From Campylobacter portucalensis (GTDB taxonomy: Bacteria > Campylobacterota > Campylobacteria > Campylobacterales > Campylobacteraceae): 64,000 bases of DNA. The first letter of the stretch is position 1. Every line of letters begins with the position of its first letter. Location of the stretch: the NCBI RefSeq assembly GCF_009690845.1, contig NZ_VWSJ01000006.1, forward strand, positions 1-64,000, read 5' to 3'. The notes beneath the pieces were generated by a model that did not search any database, was not told the origin of the DNA, and was given only the letters and a program-made list of their open reading frames with translations. This document shows, in pieces, positions 27,675 through 36,757 of this stretch. Both the position numbers and the translations under genes were made by a program.

Positions 27675-30153
27675 TTAGAATTTAAATCCCAAAGAGGTTT
27701 TTATATTTGTTTGTTTTAAATCTCCAAATTTTTGTTTTGCTGCTAGTTCTAGGAAAAATTTATTTGTTGGAATATAAATTAATCCAAGTCCAACACCGCC
27801 ACTAAGTCCGTTAGATTTTATTTTGTATTTGTTAGTTGGCTGTATGACAGTAGTGCTCCTATCAAACTCGTATTCTAAATTTAGATTTAAATATGGCTTG
27901 ATTTTATCTAAATTATAAATGAATTTAGAATCAAGTTCTGTTTTTTTAGATATTGCATCATCAAATCTAAGAGGAACTTTATTTTTATTTATATAACCAT
28001 CCGCGTTTTTGCCATCTATTTTTGTATGACTATAGCCAAGTCTTGTGTCTATGGTGATATCTTTTAAATTTGCTATATATCCAAGACCCAACCCTAAGCC
28101 ATAATATGATGATTTTAGATCGTATTTTACGTGGTTGTTTAATATATTATCGTTGTTGTATTTTGTATTAGCTTTACCAAATCTTGCATATCCATCAATA
28201 TATAAATTTAAGCTAATATCATATCTACTCAATACTCCAACACCCGCTATATAAGCATCACCTTGTGCTTTTAAAATGTTTATTTTTGAGTCAAAATTAG
28301 ATTTGCTGTGTTCAAAAAATCCTCCAAGCATTAAATTTTCTTTTTTAAATGCAGTTCCAACTACAATGTTATAACCTTTTAGCTTAGATTTACTTGCATT
28401 ATGCTTAGAATAAAAGCCTTCAATAGAGGTAAATCCTGTTATAAAAAGTTCATCTGCAAAATACATCGACGACAAAACATCACTTGCTTGATGGCTATTT
28501 GCTACATATAAATTTTTACTTATATTTGAGTTTATTTGATGATTTAAATCTCTTGAGATATCTACTATAGAAGATCCTATTTGATTTATTGAGTCATTCA
28601 TTATCAATCTAGCACTTGCTATTGTTGTTTCTAAATCTTTTTGAGTTTGGGCTAAATTTTGAATTGATGGGTTTGATGAAATTTCATTTTGTAGTTGATT
28701 TTGGTTTTTAGTTGATGAATTTTTCATGTTGTCATCATCTGCTTGAGATTCTTCTAGAGTTTGCTTAGTAGCTATTTCATCCAAAATTGCTATTATTTTA
28801 TTGTCATCTTTATTTTCAACTCTAAATTTTACGGGCGTGGTGTAGCCCATCAGCGTTGCAATTTTTCCTTTTTTGATTTCAATATCAGATATTATCTTCT
28901 TTTTTGTATTGTGTATAAGTATTATTTCATCCTTATTTTTTAAATTATTTCCTTCTTGCAAAGCTAAACCAAATTTAGCACCAGTTACATTTGTATCATC
29001 ACCGTTTGCTATCTCTATCATTTTATCAGTTTTTATATCAAAATCTTTTGGAATATAAAAATTATATTTTTCAAAATTTATCAAGTTTCCTACTCTTGCA
29101 TTTTTAGTTTTTATATTTAAGGTGTTGCCACTAATTTTATCTCCTTGACTACTTAATCCATATCCACCATAAAGAATTCCAGTTAAAGTTTTTCCTTCTA
29201 AGTTTATTGTATTATTTATAGCATCATTACCATTTTTAGTATATCCACCAATAATACTAGTAATTATTTTAGAATCTACTATGGTAATTTTATTACCTTG
29301 TGCATTACCTTCATTGTTTGAATATCCACCATACACATTTTCAAAAATAATTGAATTTTTTATGATAACATTATTATTATTTGCATTACCCTTAAAATTT
29401 ATATACCCACCATAAACATTTTGTGAAATATTAGAATCACCAGATATAGAGACAGTATTGTTAGTGGCAGTTCCATTGCTAACCCACCCTCCATAAACAG
29501 AATTAGCAATTTTGCTGTTATTGTCTATAATAATTTTATTTCCAGTTGCAATTCCTGGATCACCATTTGCATATCCGCCGTATATTTTATTTGCTATTGA
29601 TTTTGATAAAGATACTTGATTGTTTGAGGCAGAAATATCCTCATTATATCCACCATAAATTTCATTTATAGGACCAGAATTATTTATAATAACACTATTA
29701 TTATTTGCAGCACCACTGTTTTTCGTATAACCTCCATAAATTTTACTACTAAAGTTTTCATCCTTAATATTATTTATTTTAATAGAATTTCTTTTAGCAT
29801 TGCCTTTTTGAGTATAACCACCGTAAATATTTGATTCAACCTTGCCTTTTAAAAATTCAATTTTATTATTTGATACATTGCCGTCATTGTTAAAAGCACC
29901 ATAAACGTTACCACTTATTGGATTCTTTTTTGAGTCGGCATTAATAGTTATATTATTATCATTGTTGTTTCCATCTTTTGGGGCAAGGGATTTATCTATA
30001 CTATCTATTGTTCTAAGTAAATTTGTTTGATTGTTATCGCTATAAGTTATATTTTCTCCAGCATATGTAAAGGTTAGCGTGAGTGAAGAGATGAGAGAGA
30101 ATTTAACTAAATTTGTCGTACCCCCCCCCAATTTTTATTTGATCTGTTTTCAT
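27675..30153 (-). CDS. phase-variable autotransporter with YGGY repeats, tract currently OFF
   Basis: Type V secreted surface protein. The correct start is the ATG at 30153 with AAAGGAT upstream. It reads MKTDQIKI, then enters a run of nine G (30129-30121). With nine G the frame stops after YDKFS; with 8 or 11 G it joins the long frame (TTNLVKFSLISSLTLTFTYA, the hydrophobic part of the signal peptide). The passenger carries ten repeats of about 27 residues marked by (V/I)YGGY and Asn-rich stretches, likely a beta-helix. The last 280 or so residues form an autotransporter beta-barrel ending in Phe. Probably an adhesin; the target is unknown. Confidence 0.88.
29103..29906 (-). repeat. ten tandem about 27-residue YGGY repeats in the passenger
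   Basis: The motif (V/I)YGG(Y/W/F) recurs at spacings of 25-29 residues, starting near codons 77, 103, 132, 159, 184, 213, 240, 268, 294 and 321 (counted from 30131). Each unit ends in an N-rich strand. The DNA copies are diverged. Confidence 0.8.
30121..30129 (-). repeat. G9 homopolymer in the autotransporter start region
   Basis: Nine C on the plus strand (G on the coding strand) between codon 8 and the signal peptide core. Slip-strand changes of this tract would switch the gene on (8 or 11) or off (9 or 10). Confidence 0.9.
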
Positions 30154-30180
30154 GTAAATCCTTTTGTGTAAAATTTTCGT

Positions 30181-30186
30181 ATTTTA
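30181..30186 (-). promoter_or_regulatory. -10 box of the autotransporter
   Basis: TAAAAT on the minus strand, 27 bases upstream of the ATG at 30153. The surrounding sequence is very AT-rich. Confidence 0.4.
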
Positions 30187-30289
30187 CAATTTTATTAATA
30201 AATAATTAATTAATAAATTTACAATTTTTAAATATATTAAAAATAAATTTTATAAACATTACTTTGGAATTTATTAAATTTAGCTGTAT

Positions 30290-31186
30290 TTAAAAGACTT
30301 CTTCAAATCCACCTAAATTTATATCTTTATAACTAAGAGGACAACCATATCCTAAAATTCTCTCTTTATATGAAATAGCAGCGGCTGAGCCTTCTTCCCA
30401 TAACTCATCAAAATAACTTAGAAATTTTTTTCTATTATATTTAATCATAACTAGCTCTATATAAACATCTTTTAACTTAGTTCTATAAAGAGCTTTATCG
30501 TGTTTTGTAGTAGAAATTCTAGTTGCAAGTCCTGTTATAAACTCACTAAAATTTGGCATTCCAGTTGAGCCATTATTTATAAATACATTTTGACCTAAAT
30601 TCATTACAACTGCTTTACAAGTGTGAGTTGTAGCAATAACGTCAAATTTAGTTTTACTAAACCAGTTTTTTATCTCTAAAATTCTCTCATCTTTAGCTAA
30701 AACTTCATGATCAAAGCCCCAGCCATTTAAAGTTTTTTCATCGCCGTGAGTTATAGCTACATTAAGCCCACAAACATTAGCAAAAAGCGTAGTTTTTCTT
30801 TTATTAAATATTGAAAAATCAGCTTTAATATTTTTTAATCTTTGATGTATAATTTCAGCATTTTTTACAATTATTTCTTCTTCCCACTCTGGATAATTAC
30901 ATCCACACCCAAATTCATCATCTTTTCTAGCTAATTCAAGTTCAACATTTCCATTTAATTTAATTGAGTTTTTAGTTAAATTTTCAACTTCAAAAAAACA
31001 GTTTTCATTAGCATCAAACCAGTGTAAATCTCCATTATAAACTATATCCTTATCATTTGCGATCTCATTTAATTTTTCAATAGCATAGATGTTTCCATAT
31101 ACTCCACCAGCTATCCAGAGCTCATCAGTTATAAGCTCTGGATTTTTAGCAAAAACTACCTTATAGCTAAGATCGCAGTTTTGCAA
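30290..31186 (-). CDS. calcineurin-like phosphoesterase with altered metal motif
   Basis: 298 residues. The pattern of a metallophosphoesterase is visible: WIAGGVYGNIYAIEKL where DxHGN is expected, YNGDLHWFD for the GD motif, ITHGDE, TTHTCKA in place of GHTH, and NNGSTGMP. The first Asp and His ligands are replaced by Gly and Tyr, so a normal binuclear site is doubtful. A CGC cysteine pair is also present. The start is TTG at 31184-31186 with AGGAG 6-7 bases upstream. It overlaps the symporter gene by 20 bases and belongs to the divergent cluster. Confidence 0.72.
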   Translation of the reverse strand: MQNCDLSYKVVFAKNPELITDELWIAGGVYGNIYAIEKLNEIANDKDIVYNGDLHWFDANENCFFEVENLTKNSIKLNGNVELELARKDDEFGCGCNYPEWEEEIIVKNAEIIHQRLKNIKADFSIFNKRKTTLFANVCGLNVAITHGDEKTLNGWGFDHEVLAKDERILEIKNWFSKTKFDVIATTHTCKAVVMNLGQNVFINNGSTGMPNFSEFITGLATRISTTKHDKALYRTKLKDVYIELVMIKYNRKKFLSYFDELWEEGSAAAISYKERILGYGCPLSYKDINLGGFEEVF

Positions 31187-32537
31187 TATATGCTCCTAAA
31201 AAATATAAAATAAAACACCCAATAAGCCCATATAAATTTACACCTAAAAGTCCAGCACTATCGCCTGAGCCTATATAAAGTGCTTTTGGAAAAAGCCCAA
31301 AAACTTCTATAAAACCACAAAATAGCCCAAAGAAAAAGCTTAAATAAAAGCTTAGTTTATTTATTTTTACAACTCCGTGAAGTAAAAATATCGGTGCCAT
31401 TCCTATAACCATCGTTCCACTTATTGTAGTAGCTTTTAAGATATCTATTCCAAAAAACATAGGAAAATTTCCAACTACTGCAATAATAACCATAGAAATC
31501 ATTCCAATTATAACTGATTTTGAAAGTAAATTTGGATTTATGATTTTAATCCAATCATGTGCAATTAGTTTTGAAACACTTGCAAATGTGCTATCAAGAG
31601 TTGATCCAGCTGCACTTATCATAACTATATTCATTAAAAATAACGCTGCTAAGCCCATACTTCCAGCCACACTTGCTGGTATGTTTGAGCCATTAATTCC
31701 TTCAAATCCTGCATAAACACCTATAAAGCTAAATATAAAAATAGCCATAAAGCCTGTAAGTCCAGCTATAATAAAACTTATTAGCATTCTTTTTGGAGAG
31801 CATAAAAATCCTCTATCAGTTAAAACAGGATCGTGAAATGGATAACTAAAAATTTGTAATAATGCCACTAAAAGAAGATCGACTCCGCCAACCAAACTCC
31901 ACTCCCCAGTAGAAACAATCTCGCCAACTGAATATTTTGGCAATACAAAAGTTAAAACAAAACCAACCCCTATAACAAAAATAACTGCTTGAACAATATC
32001 TGTTATAACGCTACCTCTAAGCCCACCTTTTAATGAGTAAATAAGAGTGATAAATGTAAAAAGCAAAGCTGCTATTATAAAACTCATACTTCCACTTTCT
32101 CCATAGTATCCACCAACAACTGAAGTATTTGACCAAACTTCATTAAATAATCTAATTAAAATCGCTATACTAAAACAAAAACTTGCAAATTTGCCATAAT
32201 TTGAATTTAAAAAACTTACTAATCCTGTAGCATTATATTTAGTTCTAAGTCTATACAAAATAATTCCAGCCACAGGGATACAAAGCCAGTAAGCTGCGTA
32301 AGCAACGCCTCCAACTATACCGTATTTTTCACCTAAATTTGCAGCATTTGTAACTGACTTTGCAAATATCCAACTTATAAAAATACTAGTTGATAAAAGC
32401 CATACATTAACTTCTCTGCCTTTTTCATCACTAGCTTTAAAAAATCCATCAAAGCTTTTAACTTTAGGACTTAAAAACCATAAAATCCCACCATAAACGA
32501 ACAAAAATCCCCAAAAAGCTATACTAAAAAGTGACAT
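31167..32537 (-). CDS. sodium:solute symporter family protein
   Basis: 456-residue membrane protein of the SSS (SLC5) family with about 12-13 membrane helices. Recognisable stretches are SISFISWIFAKSVTNAA-like helix 1, the SLKGGLRGSVITDIVQAVIF segment (family signature region) and the SAAGSTLDSTFASVSKL helix near residue 310. The substrate cannot be told. It opens the leftward arm of the cluster from the shared regulatory region. The ATG has an AAGGA site. Confidence 0.88.
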   Translation of the reverse strand: MSLFSIAFWGFLFVYGGILWFLSPKVKSFDGFFKASDEKGREVNVWLLSTSIFISWIFAKSVTNAANLGEKYGIVGGVAYAAYWLCIPVAGIILYRLRTKYNATGLVSFLNSNYGKFASFCFSIAILIRLFNEVWSNTSVVGGYYGESGSMSFIIAALLFTFITLIYSLKGGLRGSVITDIVQAVIFVIGVGFVLTFVLPKYSVGEIVSTGEWSLVGGVDLLLVALLQIFSYPFHDPVLTDRGFLCSPKRMLISFIIAGLTGFMAIFIFSFIGVYAGFEGINGSNIPASVAGSMGLAALFLMNIVMISAAGSTLDSTFASVSKLIAHDWIKIINPNLLSKSVIIGMISMVIIAVVGNFPMFFGIDILKATTISGTMVIGMAPIFLLHGVVKINKLSFYLSFFFGLFCGFIEVFGLFPKALYIGSGDSAGLLGVNLYGLIGCFILYFLGAYIAKLRS

Positions 32538-32561
32538 ATTTTTCCTTAAAAAATTTGTTTT

Positions 32562-32576
32562 ATTTCAACCTGAAAT
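32562..32576. promoter_or_regulatory. operator-like palindrome, site 1
   Basis: ATTTCA-ACC-TGAAAT is a perfect 6-3-6 dyad just downstream of the likely symporter transcription start. It shares its core CAACCTG, and the following ATCTAAA, with site 2 in inverted orientation. Confidence 0.65.
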
Positions 32577-32588
32577 CTAAAACGATTA

Positions 32589-32594
32589 ATTTTA
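32589..32594 (-). promoter_or_regulatory. -10 box of the symporter arm
   Basis: Minus-strand TAAAAT whose predicted start point (about 32582) falls at the edge of site 1. An alternative TATATT lies at 32614-32609. Confidence 0.4.
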
Positions 32595-32632
32595 TCAAAC
32601 AAAACTTTAATATAAGTTTAAAGAAACTTAAG

Positions 32633-32638
32633 TATAAT
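32633..32638 (+). promoter_or_regulatory. -10 box of the rhodanese arm
   Basis: Perfect TATAAT. The predicted start near 32645 lies at the edge of site 2. Confidence 0.6.
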
Positions 32639-32648
32639 TTCACTTTAG

Positions 32649-32663
32649 ATAACAGGTTGTTAT
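32649..32663. promoter_or_regulatory. operator-like palindrome, site 2
   Basis: ATAACA-GGT-TGTTAT is a perfect 6-3-6 dyad in the leader of the rightward operon. Its 16-base neighbourhood (32644-32659) is an inverted copy of 32566-32581 with two mismatches. Confidence 0.65.
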
Positions 32664-32686
32664 AAGACAAATTTAAGGAAATTCGG

Positions 32687-33391
32687 ATGAAATTTTTTAA
32701 GAATATAAGATTTACATTTTTTGTTGCCATTGCGGCTTTAGTAATTGCTGGTTGTGGAGATTCTATTGATACAAGCAAGAAGATGGATGGCGAAACTTTA
32801 TCTAAAATTCAAGCTGATAATAAAGAAAAAGAAAAAATTTTACTCATTGATGTTAGAAGTAAAGAAGAGTACGATGCAGGTCACTTAAAACACGCTATAA
32901 ATATCCCTTTTGCTGAACTTGAATCAAGAATGGATGAGCTAGAACCATATAAAAATAAAGATATAGTTTTTTATTGTAATACTGGAAATCAAAGCGGTAA
33001 AGCTGTAGATTTACTAAAAGATAAAGGTTTTAAAAGTTTAACAAATGCCGATGGAGTAAAAGAGTATAATTATGATCTTTATACATTTGGAAGTATAGCA
33101 GCACAGGAGTTTTTAAAACTTAATCACGACGATATCTTGATTATCGATGTTAGAGAGGCAAAAGATTTTGAAAAAGGTCATATTAAAGGAGCGATAAATA
33201 TACCACATGGCGAGTCTTTAGAAAACTATAAAGATATATTAGAAGCAAATAAAAATAAAAAAATTGTAACACATTGCTACACTGGAAACAGAAGTGCAAG
33301 TTTAGCCGATAAACTATCAAAACAAGGTTTTAAAAATGTAAATAATTTGCTTGATGGCACAAAAGAGTATGATTTTAAATTAGTTAAGTAA
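32687..33391 (+). CDS. double-rhodanese lipoprotein
   Basis: 234 residues with a signal peptide ending in the lipobox VIAGC (Cys22), so it is probably anchored outside the cytoplasm. Two rhodanese domains follow. The first has DVRSKEEYDAGHLKHAINIP and active-site Cys in FYCNTGNQSG. The second has DVREAKDFEKGHIKGAINIP and Cys in HCYTGNRSA. Both catalytic Cys are intact, so sulfur (or selenium) transfer is possible. It is the first gene of the rightward arm, with TATAAT and AAGGAA sites. Confidence 0.9.
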   Translation: MKFFKNIRFTFFVAIAALVIAGCGDSIDTSKKMDGETLSKIQADNKEKEKILLIDVRSKEEYDAGHLKHAINIPFAELESRMDELEPYKNKDIVFYCNTGNQSGKAVDLLKDKGFKSLTNADGVKEYNYDLYTFGSIAAQEFLKLNHDDILIIDVREAKDFEKGHIKGAINIPHGESLENYKDILEANKNKKIVTHCYTGNRSASLADKLSKQGFKNVNNLLDGTKEYDFKLVK

Positions 33392-33395
33392 AAAA

Positions 33396-34868
33396 GTGTC
33401 AAAAAGTTGTTTAATTTTTTTTACTAAATCGCCAGAATTAGGTAAATGCAAAACAAGGCTTAATGATTTTTTAAGCCTTAAAAAGGCAAGAGATTTACAA
33501 ATTTATCTAATTCAAAAAAATTTTAATGTAGTTAAAAATTTTGAATTTTTTATCTATTATAGCGGGGATTTAAAAGAGCTTCAAAATACTTTTTTAAATT
33601 TAAATAGTTATATTTTTAAAAAACAGTTTGGCAAAAATATTGGCGAAAAGATGAAAAATGCTCTTTTAGAAACTTTAAATTTAGGATATGAAAAAGTTAT
33701 CTTAATAGGAAGTGATTTAGATAATTTAGAAAAAGTTGATATTAAAAACGCTTTTTTAAATTTAGATAAATTTGATTTAGTTTTTTCGCCTAGCAAAGAT
33801 GGTGGATATTCTCTTATTGGACTTAAAAAAATGGTTGATGAGATTTTTGATATTAAATTTAGCACAGAAAATGTTTTAATAAATACACTTAAAATTCTTG
33901 ATAGCAAAAACTTAAGCTATAAGCTTGGTAAAACAATAAATGATATAGATACTAAATTTGATATCATCTCTAAATTTACAAAAAGTGATGAGATTTCTTT
34001 TTTAGCAAGTGGAGAATATAACTCAAACTATCTATTTAAAAAAGGTAAAAATGAGTATATTTTTAGAGTAAATCACGCTTCGCAAATGAATTTAGATAAT
34101 CAAATTATTTATGAATTTAAAGCCTTAAAGATCCTTGAAAGCTCAGGCGTTACACCAAAAGCTTATGAAGTTTTTAAAAAAAGTTATTTTTTACCAAATG
34201 GGGCTTTAGTTATGGAGTTTTTAAAAGGAAGGGCATTAGACTACAAAAAGGATTTAGATAAAGTTGCCTTTATCTTATCTAAAATTCACACCTTAAAAAT
34301 TCCTAAAAACTGCCATTTAATTGTAGCAAAAAAGCCGTTTTTAGCGATATATAATGAGTGCAAAAATATGAGCAGTATTTATTTAAACTCTAAATTTAAA
34401 GATAAAAAAGTTTGTGATTTTTTAAATTTTATTTTTGAAATTTGTGAGAATTTAGGGCTTGATGATGAAATTTCAAATAAAGCTATTGTAAATACAGAAC
34501 TAAATAGTTCAAATTTTATAATTGGTAAAAACAGTTCCTATCTAATTGATTGGGAAAAGCCACTTATAAGCGATAAAGAGCAAGATTTAGGACACTTTTT
34601 AGCACCAACTACGACTTATTTTAAAAGCGATGATATTTTAAGTTTTGATAAGATTAACAGTTTTTTAGATGAATATGAAAAAAATAGCTCTATAAATAGA
34701 GATTTAGTTAAAAAATATATCAAATTTAACTGTTTAAGGGGGATAAGCTGGTGTGCTATGGCAAGTGTTGCTCACCAAAATAAAAACGCACCACAAAATC
34801 CTAAAATAAAACTATTTTTAAAAGATAGTTTTTTAGAAAAAGTAAATAATTTTTTGGAGATGAGATGA
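33396..34868 (+). CDS. CofC-like transferase fused to kinase-like domain
   Basis: 490 residues. Residues 1 to about 190 match the 'rSAM/selenodomain-associated transferase 1' pattern (TIGR04282, CofC-like): FTKSPELGKCKTRL, then GEKMKNAL, KVILIGSDLDN, SPSKDGGYSLIGL and DIDT. Residues from about 200 resemble aminoglycoside/choline kinase-like folds: FLASGEYNSNYLF, ALVMEFLKGRAL, VNTELNSSNF and LIDWEKP. The catalytic-loop His and Asp (HxD) appear as Asn and Glu. The domains may activate and transfer a phosphorylated group. GTG start, weak ribosome site. Confidence 0.8.
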   Translation: MSKSCLIFFTKSPELGKCKTRLNDFLSLKKARDLQIYLIQKNFNVVKNFEFFIYYSGDLKELQNTFLNLNSYIFKKQFGKNIGEKMKNALLETLNLGYEKVILIGSDLDNLEKVDIKNAFLNLDKFDLVFSPSKDGGYSLIGLKKMVDEIFDIKFSTENVLINTLKILDSKNLSYKLGKTINDIDTKFDIISKFTKSDEISFLASGEYNSNYLFKKGKNEYIFRVNHASQMNLDNQIIYEFKALKILESSGVTPKAYEVFKKSYFLPNGALVMEFLKGRALDYKKDLDKVAFILSKIHTLKIPKNCHLIVAKKPFLAIYNECKNMSSIYLNSKFKDKKVCDFLNFIFEICENLGLDDEISNKAIVNTELNSSNFIIGKNSSYLIDWEKPLISDKEQDLGHFLAPTTTYFKSDDILSFDKINSFLDEYEKNSSINRDLVKKYIKFNCLRGISWCAMASVAHQNKNAPQNPKIKLFLKDSFLEKVNNFLEMR

Positions 34869-35560
34869 ATAATAAAATAATTTTATTAATTATATTTGTT
34901 TTATGTTTAGCGGCATACTTTTTTATAACACCTATAAATACATGGGTAAATGAGTCTTTACTTGTGATAAAAAATGCCTCTGTTAATCTTGACTTAAGTC
35001 AAATGGCTGAGTATTTAAGAAGTTTTGGTTATAAAGCTTGGATAGTAAGCTTTTGTTTGATGGTGCTAAGTTGCATTTTAGCTCCTATTCCAGCATTTAT
35101 TATAACTTTAACAAATGCCGCAGTTTTTGGCTTTTTAGGCGGTGCTTTTTTATCATGGAGTAGTGCTATGGTAGGGGCAATGATGTGCTTTTATATAGCT
35201 AGAATTTTAGGTAGAGACGCGGTTGAAAAAATTGTTAGCAAACAAGCTTTAGAAAAAAGCAATGAATATTTTAAAAGTTATGGAGTTCATACTATTTTAG
35301 TTTGCAGGCTTTTACCTTTTGTTAGCTTTGATTTGATTAGCTACGCAGCAGGTCTTACAAATATGAAATTTTGGAAATTTTTTATAGCAACTGGTATCGG
35401 ACAGCTTCCAGCTACCCTAGTTTATAGCTATTTTGGTAAAAATTTAGATGGAACTGGAAAAGTTGTTTTTATAACTTTGATGCTTATTTTTGCACTAAGT
35501 ATTTTAATATATATATTAAAAAATATCTATGAAAACAATAAAAAAAGAGAAGCTGTTTAA
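34865..35560 (+). CDS. VTT/TVP38 family membrane protein 1
   Basis: 231-residue DedA/TMEM64-type membrane protein with about six hydrophobic segments. The VTT signature is visible: ALTNAAVFGFLGGAFLSWSS-type region, ARILGRDAVEKIV, then CRLLPFVSFDLISYAAGLTNM. Family members are thought to move or flip lipids. It overlaps its neighbours by 4 and 32 bases, inside the cluster. Confidence 0.85.
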   Translation: MNNKIILLIIFVLCLAAYFFITPINTWVNESLLVIKNASVNLDLSQMAEYLRSFGYKAWIVSFCLMVLSCILAPIPAFIITLTNAAVFGFLGGAFLSWSSAMVGAMMCFYIARILGRDAVEKIVSKQALEKSNEYFKSYGVHTILVCRLLPFVSFDLISYAAGLTNMKFWKFFIATGIGQLPATLVYSYFGKNLDGTGKVVFITLMLIFALSILIYILKNIYENNKKREAV

Positions 35561-36134
35561 AATAACAGCTTTAATTTTGATTATATTAGTTTCAATTCTT
35601 GTTTATTTAAACACTAAAAAAATTGAAAATTTTATAGTGCAAAATCAAGAATTAAGCATAATTATTTATATAATAAGCTGGATGATTTTACCTATATTCT
35701 TATTTCCAGTGCCTATTTTAGCCTTTATTGGTGGGGCGATGTTTGGGCTTATTTTAGGCACAATTTATACTATGATTGGAGCTATGATAAATATAATTTT
35801 GATGTATTATATCGGTAAATTTCTTAGTTTAGAAAAACTAAAAATTAAAATTGAAGATAGCTTTATGGCGGTTTTAATTTTAAGATTTATTCCAATTGTT
35901 CCTTATAATGCCCTAAATTATGCCTGTGGTTTTTTAAAAATTGGTCTTAAAAACTATATTTTAGCTTCATTTGTAGGAATTATTCCAGGAACTATTATTT
36001 TGATAAATTTAGGTAAGAATGTACTAAATTTTGGCTCAAAAGAGTTTAATTTAGGAGTTTTTTATCTACTCTTACTAACCATTATCTCACTAGGACTTAA
36101 AAAATGGCACTCTCAATCATCATTATCACGCTAA
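35529..36134 (+). CDS. VTT/TVP38 family membrane protein 2
   Basis: 201-residue second member of the same family, directly overlapping the first. It has the matching loops PVPILAFIGGAMFGLILGTI and LRFIPIVPYNALNYACGFLKI. The tandem pair could form a heteromer. No ribosome site precedes its ATG, so it is probably translated by coupling. Confidence 0.83.
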   Translation: MKTIKKEKLFKITALILIILVSILVYLNTKKIENFIVQNQELSIIIYIISWMILPIFLFPVPILAFIGGAMFGLILGTIYTMIGAMINIILMYYIGKFLSLEKLKIKIEDSFMAVLILRFIPIVPYNALNYACGFLKIGLKNYILASFVGIIPGTIILINLGKNVLNFGSKEFNLGVFYLLLLTIISLGLKKWHSQSSLSR

Positions 36135-36757
36135 ATGATCCAAATTTACCTATCCTACTTTCACAAATTTCTAAATTTGATGGCAAATTTGAAGTTATAG
36201 TTGTCAATGCAGGAAATTCTTTAAATTTAGATGGCAAAATAAAACTCATAGAAAATACCCCTAAAAATAGAGGTTTGCAACTAAATTTAGGAGCAAAAGA
36301 GGCTAAATTTGATAAATTTTGGTTTTTACATTCTGATAGTTTAATAGATAAAAACTCATTAAATTTAATACTAAATGCTTTAAAAAATTCACAAATTGGC
36401 TGTTTTAAAATTAAATTTGATAAAAAAAGTTTGATTATGAAAATTTTAGAAATTTGCTCAAATTTAAGAGTTAAATTTAGAAATATTGCTTTTGGAGATC
36501 AAGGTATTTTTATGACAAAAGAGTTTTATAATGAGATGAATGGATTTAAAGAAATTCCTATAATGGAAGATTATGATTTTAGCATTAGAGTTAAAAATAA
36601 AGGCGTAAAATTTCATCAACTAAATAGCTCTATCATAACTAGTTCAAAACGCTTTAATAAGCCATTAAAAACTATTTTTAAGATGCAAATTTTACAGTTT
36701 AAATTTAGAAAAAAATATGATATAAAAAGCATAGAAGATGCGTATAAGAAAATTTAA
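36104..36757 (+). CDS. family 2 glycosyltransferase (rSAM/selenodomain-associated type 2)
   Basis: 217 residues, GT-A fold. SIIIITLNDPN at the start, VVNAGNS, ENTPKNRGLQLNLGAKEA, FLHSDS (DxD-like), FGDQGIFMTKEFYNEMNGF and MEDYDFSIRVK. This combination matches 'rSAM/selenodomain-associated transferase 2' (TIGR04283). The acceptor is unknown. It overlaps the upstream VTT gene and the Fe-S protein gene downstream. Confidence 0.85.
   Translation: MALSIIIITLNDPNLPILLSQISKFDGKFEVIVVNAGNSLNLDGKIKLIENTPKNRGLQLNLGAKEAKFDKFWFLHSDSLIDKNSLNLILNALKNSQIGCFKIKFDKKSLIMKILEICSNLRVKFRNIAFGDQGIFMTKEFYNEMNGFKEIPIMEDYDFSIRVKNKGVKFHQLNSSIITSSKRFNKPLKTIFKMQILQFKFRKKYDIKSIEDAYKKI

Noticed and set aside
29103-29906. 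regularly spaced repeat motif that could suggest a CRISPR array
   Set aside because: The repeats are diverged, in frame and encode protein repeats of the autotransporter; no spacers or cas genes.
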